Of a stretch of DNA of 64,000 nucleotides, positions 55,553-62,771 are shown in pieces (the stretch's first letter is position 1; each line of letters begins with the position of its first letter). The stretch is from Desulfuromonadales bacterium (GTDB lineage: Bacteria; Desulfobacterota; Desulfuromonadia; Desulfuromonadales; JAGXHI01). The notes under the pieces are model-generated. The model saw only the letters and a program-made list of their open reading frames with translations. It ran no database searches and was not told the origin of the DNA. The stretch is taken from positions 52,591-116,590 of the forward strand of contig JAGXHI010000062.1 of the NCBI GenBank assembly GCA_024636295.1, read 5' to 3'. The translations under genes and the position numbers were made by a program.

Positions 55553-55930
55553 ATGAACATTCCCGATCAGAAGCATTCACAGCTGACCGCCAGGGAGCGG
55601 AAGGACCTGAGGGTTCTGGCGCTTTTTACGGCCGTTTACTGCAAGGCGCACCATGACGGGGAGAAGAGGATTTCCGAGAAATTCGGCGGGGAAATGGCCG
55701 ATATCGGCATCGGCAAGTATCCGATCTGCTGTGTTTGTCGGGATTTTCTCATCTATGCCGCCGAACGCCGGCTTCGCTGTCCTCTGGATCCCAAGCCGGT
55801 CTGCAAGCACTGTCATATCCATTGCTATCGGCCGGGGCATCGGGAAAAAGTACGAGAGATCATGCGCTTTTCCGGCAAACGACTGATACGGCGAGGTCGG
55901 CTCGACCTGTTGTGGCATTATTTCTTTTGA
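55553..55930 (+). CDS. ygbA: YgbA-type nitrosative-stress protein
   Basis: The 125-residue protein matches the nitrous-oxide-stimulated promoter (YgbA) family. It has ICCVCRDFLIYAAERRLRCPLDPKPVCKHCHIHCYRPGHREKVREIMRFSGKRLI with its cysteine set, which may hold an iron-sulfur cluster. E. coli ygbA is under NsrR control and helps growth after NO exposure. GAGGGGA precedes the ATG. Here it appears to be under the adjacent Crp/Fnr regulator. Confidence 0.9.
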   Translation: MNIPDQKHSQLTARERKDLRVLALFTAVYCKAHHDGEKRISEKFGGEMADIGIGKYPICCVCRDFLIYAAERRLRCPLDPKPVCKHCHIHCYRPGHREKVREIMRFSGKRLIRRGRLDLLWHYFF

Positions 55931-55966
55931 ATTTATTATCCCCAAAAGTAGAATTCCTGAGGTGTT

Positions 55967-55980
55967 TTGACCGAAATCAA
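55967..55980. promoter_or_regulatory. Second TTGACC-type box upstream of the ferredoxin gene
   Basis: TTGACC-GA-AATCAA matches the ygbA box at all but two positions. It lies 57 bp before the ferredoxin start. Confidence 0.55.
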
Positions 55981-56036
55981 GGATAAAGACCCGTCATTCG
56001 TGCAGAATGGTGAAAAATCACAGGGGAGGACCAGAA

Positions 56037-56732
56037 ATGATCCGAGAAATAGTAAAAATCGATGAAGAAAAATGCGACGGGTGCGGATTGTGCGTCCCCG
56101 CCTGCGCCGAAGGGGCCATCCGGATCGAAAACGGAAAGGCGAAATTGATTGCCGAAAACCTCTGCGACGGTCTGGGGGCCTGCCTGGGACATTGCCCTCA
56201 GGATGCCATTATTGTCGAGCGTCGGGAATCCGAGGATTTTGATGAGGAAGCCGTGCAGGAGCATCTGAAAGAAGATGCGCCCGCCAGCGGAGGTTGCCCT
56301 TCCGCCCGGGTGATGAATGTCGAAAAAAAAGAGAACATCTCCGACCCCCTGGATGCCGGACTGCGTACCTCGGCTCTTCGTCAGTGGCCGGTGCAGATGC
56401 ACCTCGTTCCGTCGACGGCGCCCTTTTTAAAAGATTCGGACCTTCTGCTCGCCGCCGATTGTGCGCCTTTCGCCTACGGCGACTTCCATAAAAATTTCCT
56501 CGAGAATAGAACCCTTCTCATCGGGTGTCCGAAACTCGATGACGGACGGGCCTATCTTGAAAAACTGACCCGGATTCTGGAGACGAATACTATCCGGAGT
56601 CTGACCGTCGTTCACATGGAGGTCCCCTGCTGTTCGGGACTGATCATGATTGCACGCCAGGCTATTGCGGCATGTGGCAGGGATGTGCCCCTTGAGACGG
56701 TCAGGATCGGTATCCAGGGCGATCTCAAATAA
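56037..56732 (+). CDS. Two-[4Fe-4S] ferredoxin-domain protein
   Basis: The 231-residue protein has an N-terminal 2[4Fe-4S] ferredoxin domain (CDGCGLCVPACAEGAI and CDGLGACLGHCPQDAI). A linker and a C-terminal domain of about 110 residues follow, with further cysteines (AADCAPF, LIGCPKLDD, EVPCCSGL). Proteins of this layout often accompany hybrid cluster protein genes, which fits the HcpR-like context, but hcp itself is not in the window. The ATG at 56037 has GGGGAGGA upstream; the longer frame from 56007 is rejected. Confidence 0.85.
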   Translation: MIREIVKIDEEKCDGCGLCVPACAEGAIRIENGKAKLIAENLCDGLGACLGHCPQDAIIVERRESEDFDEEAVQEHLKEDAPASGGCPSARVMNVEKKENISDPLDAGLRTSALRQWPVQMHLVPSTAPFLKDSDLLLAADCAPFAYGDFHKNFLENRTLLIGCPKLDDGRAYLEKLTRILETNTIRSLTVVHMEVPCCSGLIMIARQAIAACGRDVPLETVRIGIQGDLK

Positions 56733-56751
56733 ACCAGTAAGGCCCCCCCCC

Positions 56752-56780
56752 CCGCGGAAAGAATTCCGCGGCCCTTTCAA
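56752..56780 (+). terminator. Terminator after ferredoxin gene
   Basis: A CCGCGGAA/TTCCGCGG stem with an AGAA loop is followed by CCCTTTC. A run of 11 C residues directly precedes it (56743-56753), a likely slippage site. Confidence 0.65.
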
Positions 56781-56901
56781 ATTGACAATAATGGGCTCGT
56801 GACGTAGGTTTTGGTTACGGATTGCCCCGCACAGAGATGGAGATGATGTTTCCCTTCCTTGCACGGTAATAAACGCCGGAAGAAAAGTTGAGGAGTTTTT
56901 C

Positions 56902-57630
56902 ATGCGAACAGGAAATCCCACGTTGCAGGAAAATGTATTTGTCCGAAGTCAACCTGGCGTGGAGACAATGACCCTGCAGGGAGCGGTAAACAAGACGATT
57001 ATTCTGCTGGTTCTGCTGGTGATCGGGGCGGCCTGGAGCTGGAATCTTTTTTTCAGCCAGGGGTTCGGCGCCGTGCAACCCTGGATGATGGGCGGTCTGA
57101 TCGGCGGTTTCATCGTTGCCATGGTGACCGTTTTCAAGAAAACCTGGGTGCTGGGGCTCGCCCCCCTCTATGCCGTGCTCGAGGGGGTGGCTCTCGGCGG
57201 AATATCGGCACTGTTGGAGTCCCGTTTCCCCGGAATCGTCATTCAGGCGATCATGCTGACGTTCGGCGTTCTGTTCTGTCTGCTTCTCGTGTACAAATCA
57301 GGGGTTATCCAGGTCACGCAGAACTTCCGGATGGGGGTGGTCGCCGCGACGGGTGGCATTGCCGTGGTGTATCTGATCAGCTTCGTCGGCGGGTTCTTCG
57401 GATGGGAAATGCCTTTTATTCACGAGAGCGGCACGATGGGCATTCTATTCAGCCTTTTCGTGGTGGTGGTCGCATCCCTGAATCTCGTCCTCGATTTCGA
57501 TTTTATCGAACGTGGTCACGGGATGGCGCCAAAGTACATGGAATGGTATGCCGCTTTCGGACTGGTTGTTACACTGGTCTGGCTTTATCTGGAGATTTTG
57601 CGGCTGCTCAGTAAATTGCGCAGCCGTTAA
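56902..57630 (+). CDS. Bax inhibitor-1/YccA family membrane protein
   Basis: The 242-residue integral membrane protein has about seven helices starting near residue 31 (TIILLVLLVIGAAWSWNLFF). The family-like end is NLVLDFDFIERGHGMAPKYMEWYAAFGLVVTLVWLYLEILRLL, with the Asp pair seen in BI-1 calcium-leak channels. GAGG lies before the ATG. A weak promoter (TTGACA at 56782, TAGGTT at 56805) precedes it. The substrate is unknown. Confidence 0.88.
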   Translation: MRTGNPTLQENVFVRSQPGVETMTLQGAVNKTIILLVLLVIGAAWSWNLFFSQGFGAVQPWMMGGLIGGFIVAMVTVFKKTWVLGLAPLYAVLEGVALGGISALLESRFPGIVIQAIMLTFGVLFCLLLVYKSGVIQVTQNFRMGVVAATGGIAVVYLISFVGGFFGWEMPFIHESGTMGILFSLFVVVVASLNLVLDFDFIERGHGMAPKYMEWYAAFGLVVTLVWLYLEILRLLSKLRSR

Positions 57631-57678
57631 AGACAGGGATGTGAAGGAATTTCACAGGAGTATGTTATCTGTAAAAGA

Positions 57679-57705
57679 AAAACGCGGATCGAAATCCGCG
57701 TTTTT
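57679..57705. terminator. Shared terminator between convergent genes
   Basis: An AAAACGCGGAT/ATCCGCGTTTT hairpin with a CGAA tetraloop, followed by TTTTTC. Confidence 0.88.
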
Positions 57706-57731
57706 CAACTTCGAGGATCCCGGGTCGCCGC

Positions 57732-58058
57732 TTATTTCTTATGGCAATCCTTGCATCCGGTCGGCCCGGCTGCTTTTTCCTTGTGGCAGCCCATGCACAG
57801 ATCGTGGGCGGCGTCTTTCATTTTGGGAGCTCCCTCTTTCGCTCCGTGGCAGGAGCCGCATTTCTCCACCGGCTCGGTTCCCGTGTGATGACAGGTCTGG
57901 CATTCGATCTTGTATTCATCCTGATGCTTCGCATGGGGAAAAGTCACGGCTCCCATTTTTGCGGAAAAAGTGACATTCTCAGGTCCATGATGCGCCAGGA
58001 CGAGACCGCCCGCCATTAGAAAAGCCATCGCCGAGAACAAAACAACCAGCTTCTTCAT
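57732..58058 (-). CDS. Periplasmic tetrahaem c3/c7-type cytochrome
   Basis: The 108-residue protein has a signal peptide (MKKLVVLFSAMAFLMAGGLVLA) and four CXXCH motifs: CQTCH, CGSCH, CMGCH and CKDCH. His residues in VTFPHAKHQ, CHHTG and AAHDLC could be distal ligands. Size and spacing suit a class III (c3/c7) electron carrier between inner-membrane donors and outer-membrane cytochromes. GGAGG lies upstream. Confidence 0.93.
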   Translation of the reverse strand: MKKLVVLFSAMAFLMAGGLVLAHHGPENVTFSAKMGAVTFPHAKHQDEYKIECQTCHHTGTEPVEKCGSCHGAKEGAPKMKDAAHDLCMGCHKEKAAGPTGCKDCHKK

Positions 58059-58121
58059 TCTTACCTCCTTTGTCTCCTATTAATATGAATACACCGAGGA
58101 AATTCTACATGGTTAAAAACT

Positions 58122-58139
58122 AATTATCAAATGATAATT
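58122..58139. repeat. AATTATCA-AA-TGATAATT palindrome
   Basis: Perfect 8-bp arms lie 64 bp upstream of the tetrahaem cytochrome start. The halves resemble Fur-box hexamers but point the opposite way from the usual TGATAAT-N-ATTATCA. An operator role is inference. Confidence 0.4.
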
Positions 58140-58242
58140 TAAGAATTGATGGAATTTTTAGATATATAGGATGGAGGCGTTTCGGAGAGGAAATTCGGTC
58201 GAGCGTTGACCACAACAACAATTTTCCCAGGGGTGCGGACCC

Positions 58243-58515
58243 ATGTTGAATTTTGAAGATCTCTACAAAGCGTCACTTGAAAAATGGGGCCGGGAGGGTC
58301 AGTACGATCAGGCCGTTGAGGAATGTGCCGAATTGATCGCGGTTTTGAAGCATTTTCGCCGGGGCAAGGTGAATGAAGATGCTGTGGTGAGCGAGTTGGC
58401 CGACGTCGTTCTCATGGTCGGCCAGCTCGTTTTCATGTTCGGCGAGGAGAAGGTCGAAAAAGCGGTAAAAAAGAAGATTGGAAAGCTTGAGAATCTGCTG
58501 CGGGAGGAGTCCTGA
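58243..58515 (+). CDS. Small MazG-like NTP pyrophosphohydrolase
   Basis: A 90-residue single-domain all-alpha NTP pyrophosphatase. Metal ligands are seen in AVEECAELIAVLKH (EExxE) and ELADVVLMVGQL (ExxD). Such short forms clean nucleotide pools. It is separate from the full-length mazG at 9623. GGGG lies before the ATG and the family is clear; the substrate is not. Confidence 0.85.
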   Translation: MLNFEDLYKASLEKWGREGQYDQAVEECAELIAVLKHFRRGKVNEDAVVSELADVVLMVGQLVFMFGEEKVEKAVKKKIGKLENLLREES

Positions 58516-58520
58516 AATCT

Positions 58521-59051
58521 TCAGAAAATCGCCGCCAGCCGTTCGAAGGATCTCCTGAGACGGCGGGAGACCGTGACAAGAATTCCCTCCAGAAGTTTCA
58601 GTCCTATATCGGGGCGCTCGGCAATCAGCTTGCCGTAATTCTCCTGGGTGAGAAGGATCATATCCACCTGATCAAGCGCCACCGCCGTTTCGGAGCGCAG
58701 GTTTTTCTCCATCAGGGAAGATTCTCCCGCAATGGCGCCTCGGCTGTAAATGCCGACCACGATCGGTTTGCCGCCGAAGGCCGTTTTCTTGTTGATTTCA
58801 ATCCGTCCTGAAATGATAAATGCTGCAAAATTGCCGGATTCTCCCTCCTGCCATAAGGTCTGGCCGGCGGTTAGCTGGTGGCATTCGAAATAATCCGCCG
58901 CCTCTTCCAGATCCTCCTCGGCCAGGAAATTAAAAAATTTCAGCTCCTGCTTCATGCGTCCGCAGAGTCTCTCCTTGCAGACTCCGTCGCAGCATGGAGC
59001 TTCAATGGCAGGAACAACTACATCCATATTATTGATCGACAGGCTGTCCAT
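58521..59051 (-). CDS. Cyclic nucleotide-binding domain protein with N-terminal Cys cluster
   Basis: The 176-residue protein has a single cNMP-binding domain (about 45-160; CHQLTAGQTLWQEGESGNFAAFIISGRIEI, RGAIAGESSLMEKNLRSETAVAL) and ends in a helix, with no DNA-binding domain. The N-terminus has C20, C21, C25 and C30, which could bind metal or an iron-sulfur cluster. It is probably a signalling module that acts through a partner. It is convergent with the MazG-like gene, 5 bp between stops. Confidence 0.85.
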   Translation of the reverse strand: MDSLSINNMDVVVPAIEAPCCDGVCKERLCGRMKQELKFFNFLAEEDLEEAADYFECHQLTAGQTLWQEGESGNFAAFIISGRIEINKKTAFGGKPIVVGIYSRGAIAGESSLMEKNLRSETAVALDQVDMILLTQENYGKLIAERPDIGLKLLEGILVTVSRRLRRSFERLAAIF

Positions 59052-59179
59052 GGTTTTCCCTTGATCGCTATTTATTCATCATTAAAGGAGAATATGATAG
59101 CAGATAGGGAAATGAGGTTTCCAGAAAAAAAGACTGCTGATCCAAGGAGCGGAAAAATAAAATTTTAAAAGGAAAACGG

Positions 59180-59698
59180 ATGAATACAGATGATTTTCTT
59201 GAGCGGGTACGGCAGAATATGGAATCTTACTTCGCCGAGGACAGAAACAGGATCGATCATGCCATGCGGGTTGCGGACCATGCAGCCGAACTGCTGCGGT
59301 ATATCGATGCCGATAGCGTGATAACCATGGCTGCCGCCTATCTCCACGATATCGGCATTCCTGAAGCGGAGAGAAAGCATGGCTCCTGCGCCGGAAGACT
59401 CCAGGAGGTGGAAGGACCGCCAGTAGCAAGAGCGATCCTCGAAAATATCGGCGTTTCCGTCGATGTGGTGGATACCGTTTGCACTCTGGTGAGTCGACAT
59501 CATACCCCCGGAGGGGTGGATTCTCCCGAGTTCCGGATTCTCTGGGATTCCGACGCCCTTGTGAATCTCGCCGGTTCACTTCCAGGAAAAAAGAGCCCCA
59601 GTGAGATACGGGAGACCCTTGATCGGTGCATGGTGACTGAACCGGGTTTCCGAAGGGCGCTGGCTCTGTTCGGAGGCGCTCCGGATCCGGGACCTTGA
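59180..59698 (+). CDS. HD-domain phosphohydrolase
   Basis: The 172-residue protein has HD metal ligands in DHAMRVADHAAELL, AAAYLHDIGIPEAE and SRHHTPGG, with a final Asp in LWDSDALVNLAG. These resemble small metal-dependent phosphohydrolases. The substrate cannot be read. A poor ribosome-binding site (AAAAGG) precedes the ATG. Confidence 0.82.
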   Translation: MNTDDFLERVRQNMESYFAEDRNRIDHAMRVADHAAELLRYIDADSVITMAAAYLHDIGIPEAERKHGSCAGRLQEVEGPPVARAILENIGVSVDVVDTVCTLVSRHHTPGGVDSPEFRILWDSDALVNLAGSLPGKKSPSEIRETLDRCMVTEPGFRRALALFGGAPDPGP

Positions 59699-59790
59699 CA
59701 CCCCCCGGTGCTCGCTGGTATATTCGGCTCTTCCTAAATTATTCTCATTAGGTATTGGCTGGCATCCATCCCGCATCATCCGAGGGATTC

Positions 59791-60336
59791 ATGAAAGGCC
59801 GAAAACAAAATCTTCAGCAAGGAATGGTGCAGATCTACACCGGAAGCGGCAAGGGAAAAACAACCGCTTCTCTTGGGTTGGCACTGCGTGCTGTCGGGCA
59901 TAATTTTCAGGTATTCATTCTTCAGTTCATGAAGGGCAGCCCGGTCTACGGCGAAATCGTTGCAAGCCGCCGTCTCGCCCCAAATCTGACGGTGGAACAG
60001 GTCGGGCGGGATGCATTCGTCAGTCGCACCCATCCCGATCCGGAGGATGTACGACTTGCCCAAACAGGGTTCGAAAAAGCCCGGAAGATCGTCCTCAGCG
60101 GGAAGTACGACCTGGTGGTCCTGGATGAAATCAACTGTGCCGTCGATTTCGGACTTCTTCCCCTGGAAGAGGTCTGCAATCTGGTCCGTTCCAAGCCGGT
60201 CCACACGGAACTGGTCCTGACCGGACGCGGCGCTCCTCAGGAACTGGTGGAACTGGCCGATCTTGTAACTGAAATGAGAGAAATCAAGCATTATTTCAAC
60301 TCCGGTCAGCATGCGCGCCGGGGAATCGAATCCTGA
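59791..60336 (+). CDS. cobO: Cob(I)yrinic acid a,c-diamide adenosyltransferase
   Basis: The 181-residue CobO/BtuR (CobA) type enzyme adds the adenosyl group to cobalamin. It has the P-loop GSGKGKTT at 19-26, FILQFMKGSPVYGE, LVVLDEINCAVDFGLLP and VLTGRGAPQELVELADLVTEMREIKHYF. It sits just before B12-dependent mutase genes, which need its product. The ATG at 59791 gives the normal family start; the earlier one at 59755 adds 12 unrelated residues. Confidence 0.94.
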   Translation: MKGRKQNLQQGMVQIYTGSGKGKTTASLGLALRAVGHNFQVFILQFMKGSPVYGEIVASRRLAPNLTVEQVGRDAFVSRTHPDPEDVRLAQTGFEKARKIVLSGKYDLVVLDEINCAVDFGLLPLEEVCNLVRSKPVHTELVLTGRGAPQELVELADLVTEMREIKHYFNSGQHARRGIES

Positions 60337-60375
60337 AGGGACGGTCTGGAAATTTCGACCGTTAGCGGAGAAAAA

Positions 60376-60780
60376 ATGTCCGAGAGAAAATTGAGACTGC
60401 TGGTTGCCAAACCGGGACTGGACGGCCATGACCGAGGGGCCAAAATCGTTGCCCGGTCCTTCCGGGACGCCGGTTTCGAGGTGATTTATACGGGACTGCG
60501 TCAGACACCGGAACAGATCGTCAATACTGCGATCCAGGAGGATGTGGACGCCGTCAGCCTGTCTATTCTGTCGGGAGCGCACAACACGCTTTTCCCCCGC
60601 GTGATTGAACTTCTTCGGGAAAAGGATGCCGCCGATATCCCGGTTTTCGGTGGTGGAATCATTCCCGAGGAGGATATTGCCGGCCTCAAAGCCGCGGGAG
60701 TCCTGGCGGTTTTCACTCCCGGCACGTCCACAGAGGAAATCAACCGATGGGTGCGGGAAACCATCAGACCCCGGGACTGA
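60376..60780 (+). CDS. Methylmalonyl-CoA mutase B12-binding subunit
   Basis: The 134-residue protein is the stand-alone C-terminal domain of methylmalonyl-CoA mutase. It has [17 protein letters not shown] with the DXHXXG cobalt-ligand motif (D16, H18, G21), SLSILSGAH and [12 protein letters not shown]. It needs a separate catalytic large subunit, which is not in the window. It overlaps meaB by one base (TGATG junction). Confidence 0.92.
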   Translation: MSERKLRLLVAKPGLDGHDRGAKIVARSFRDAGFEVIYTGLRQTPEQIVNTAIQEDVDAVSLSILSGAHNTLFPRVIELLREKDAADIPVFGGGIIPEEDIAGLKAAGVLAVFTPGTSTEEINRWVRETIRPRD

Positions 60781-61739
60781 TGAAACCGAAGGCGGATATG
60801 TCAGTGGTCGACCGGATTTTGAATGGTGAAATACGTGCCGCGGCTCGCCTGATCCGGGATATCGAGGATGGGCGACCCGTTGCCAGAGAAGCCCTGAAAA
60901 CCCTCTATACCTCCTCCGGACAGGCATTTGTCATTGGAATCACAGGACCTCCCGGCGCCGGAAAATCCTCGCTGGCTGACAAACTCATCGAGGCATTTCG
61001 GGGACAGGGAAAGAAAGTGGCGGTGGTGGCGGTGGATCCCACCAGCCCTTTCAGCGGCGGCGCCATTCTGGGCGATCGCATCCGCATGAATCGCCACGCT
61101 TCGGACGACGGGGTTTTTATCCGTTCCATGGGAACCCGTGGGCATCTCGGGGGACTTTCCGCCGCGACCTCCGATGCCGTCACCGTCCTGGATGCCATGG
61201 GCTGGGACATCATTCTGGTGGAGACTGTAGGAGTGGGTCAGGATGAGGTGGAAATCGTCCGTACGGCTCATACTTCCCTGGTGGTGATGGTCCCGGGAAT
61301 GGGCGATGATATCCAGGCGATCAAGGCTGGTATCCTGGAGATCGCCAATATATTTGTGGTAAACAAGGCTGATCGACCCGATACCGACCGTACGGTCCGT
61401 GACCTGGAAAATCTCCTCGATATGAATCTGCCCTCCGAAGATGAATGGCGTCCTCCTGTCGTCCGGACGGTCGCCCTTCGACAGGACGGGATTTCCGAAC
61501 TGATGGAGAAAATCCAGGAGCACAGAAATTATCTGCTCAGTTCGGGGCGGCTTGCCAGGTTCGAAGAGGAGAAGAGCGCTCAGCGTTTTGCCGAACTTCT
61601 GAAGGAAGGACTCTTTCGGCAGGTTCACGATCGGATTCAGCACGAAGACCGTCTCAAGGGGATTCTCGAGGCCATTGTCAACAAGGAACTCGACCCCTAT
61701 ACGGCTGTGGACCGGATCCTCGAGGAAAAACTCAAATAA
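60780..61739 (+). CDS. meaB: Methylmalonyl Co-A mutase-associated GTPase MeaB
   Basis: The 319-residue G3E-family GTPase protects and loads the mutase with its cofactor. P-loop GITGPPGAGKSS, then VDPTSPFSGGAILGDRIRM, VETVGVGQDE and NKAD are present. The start at 60780 overlaps the mutase subunit stop, and a second possible start lies at 60798. With cobO and the mutase subunit it forms a propionate/methylmalonyl B12 module. Confidence 0.94.
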   Translation: MKPKADMSVVDRILNGEIRAAARLIRDIEDGRPVAREALKTLYTSSGQAFVIGITGPPGAGKSSLADKLIEAFRGQGKKVAVVAVDPTSPFSGGAILGDRIRMNRHASDDGVFIRSMGTRGHLGGLSAATSDAVTVLDAMGWDIILVETVGVGQDEVEIVRTAHTSLVVMVPGMGDDIQAIKAGILEIANIFVVNKADRPDTDRTVRDLENLLDMNLPSEDEWRPPVVRTVALRQDGISELMEKIQEHRNYLLSSGRLARFEEEKSAQRFAELLKEGLFRQVHDRIQHEDRLKGILEAIVNKELDPYTAVDRILEEKLK

Positions 61740-61820
61740 CGTAATCAAGCGCTCCGGTTCTCGCTCTTCAAAGCCCGGCGGGAGTAAGCTTCAACGCTCC
61801 GGTCTTCCGGCAGATTGCTA

Positions 61821-61849
61821 TTGACACCCCTGTCGGTACCTGTTATAAA
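61821..61849 (+). promoter_or_regulatory. Promoter of tRNA-Val
   Basis: TTGACA and TATAAA are 17 bp apart, an almost ideal sigma-70 promoter. The -10 ends 13 bp before the tRNA. Confidence 0.88.
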
Positions 61850-61862
61850 AATTCCCTGTTCA

Positions 61863-61937
61863 GGGCGTTTAGCTCAGCGGGAGAGCACTGCCTTCACACG
61901 GCAGGGGTCGCTGGTTCAATCCCAGCATCGCCCACCA
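61863..61937 (+). tRNA. tRNA-Val (anticodon CAC)
   Basis: The 75-nt tRNA has D-arm GCTCAGCGGGAGAGC, anticodon stem CTGCC/GGCAG with loop TTCACAC giving CAC, T-loop GGTTCAATCCC and an encoded CCA. One acceptor pair (T6-T67) is mismatched. It reads GTG codons. Confidence 0.93.
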
Positions 61938-62263
61938 TTCAGATCCAAGCATTTTTTCTAGCACCCCCCATGGTCAACAAATCTCAACGCCTCCGACTTC
62001 AAGTCGTTCGGAGACGGTGTAGCGCGAGTCGAGAAACGACAAGCCTTTGAAAATATGCTTTTTTGTCGTTTCAAGGCGGACTATTTAGCACTTTTTTAAA
62101 GCAAGGTAGAGTCGTACTTTTCTATTGGAACGAAGTCATTCTCGATATAGCCGAGACCAATTTGACGAAGCTCACGAAAACCGAACAAGCAAAAACGTCT
62201 TACTGTAGACTTGAAAAATCGCTTGGTCAGACCAGTTGAACGGTCAGGACAAAAATGGCCATA
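61938..62263. repeat. Non-coding stretch with long inverted repeat after tRNA-Val
   Basis: No gene is seen. GAAACGACAA at 62033-62042 and TTGTCGTTTC at 62063-62072 are perfect 10-bp arms around a 20-bp loop. A CTCCGA/TCGGAG pair lies at 61991-62013. No second copy of the tRNA end and no integrase were found. The region looks like the eroded edge of an accessory block. Confidence 0.45.
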
Positions 62264-62503
62264 TCACATCACACCAGAGGTCACGAAGAACAAAGCGGAG
62301 TTAATTACAGACATACTGCTCGGCCCAACTCGCCCCTCAAAAATGTCTGGTGTTCGCACATACATCGTATTCACGATTCTATTTGCCACCTGAAAAGGAT
62401 CTGCAGAAAACAGTTGATTGTTTTTTTGTTCACTGAACAGATTAGCAAGTTTCCCTTTAATTGTTCCCTTCGCCATTCCTGTTTTTATCGTTCTAAACAT
62501 CAT
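62264..62503 (-). CDS. Hypothetical protein, possibly a remnant
   Basis: A 79-residue frame with AAAGGGGG about 7-9 bases before the ATG pair. The product (MMFRTIKTGMAKGTIKGKLANLFSEQ...) is basic at its N-terminus and has no recognised family. AT-rich composition differs from the neighbouring fic gene. Kept because of the ribosome-binding site; it may be non-functional. Confidence 0.35.
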   Translation of the reverse strand: MMFRTIKTGMAKGTIKGKLANLFSEQKNNQLFSADPFQVANRIVNTMYVRTPDIFEGRVGPSSMSVINSALFFVTSGVM

Positions 62504-62771
62504 TCATCCCCCTTTGAAAAATCAAAATATCCGCGAAGGGGTGAGACTAGTGCAGCCAGGCATCGAAGGTCATACTATTTGCAGAATGATTGAGAGAAAC
62601 TTACCGTTTAATACGAGTTCACGGTGTTCTCAGTCAATAAGCGAGAGCTCCAAAGGTTGTACGCCAATCAGATTGTTGGTGAAGGCACGAAGTTGGAGAT
62701 CAAAAGCCCCGTTAGTTCGGAAATTGCGCGCGACGAACCCGTAACGTCCTTCATTCTCGCTCTATGCGTTT

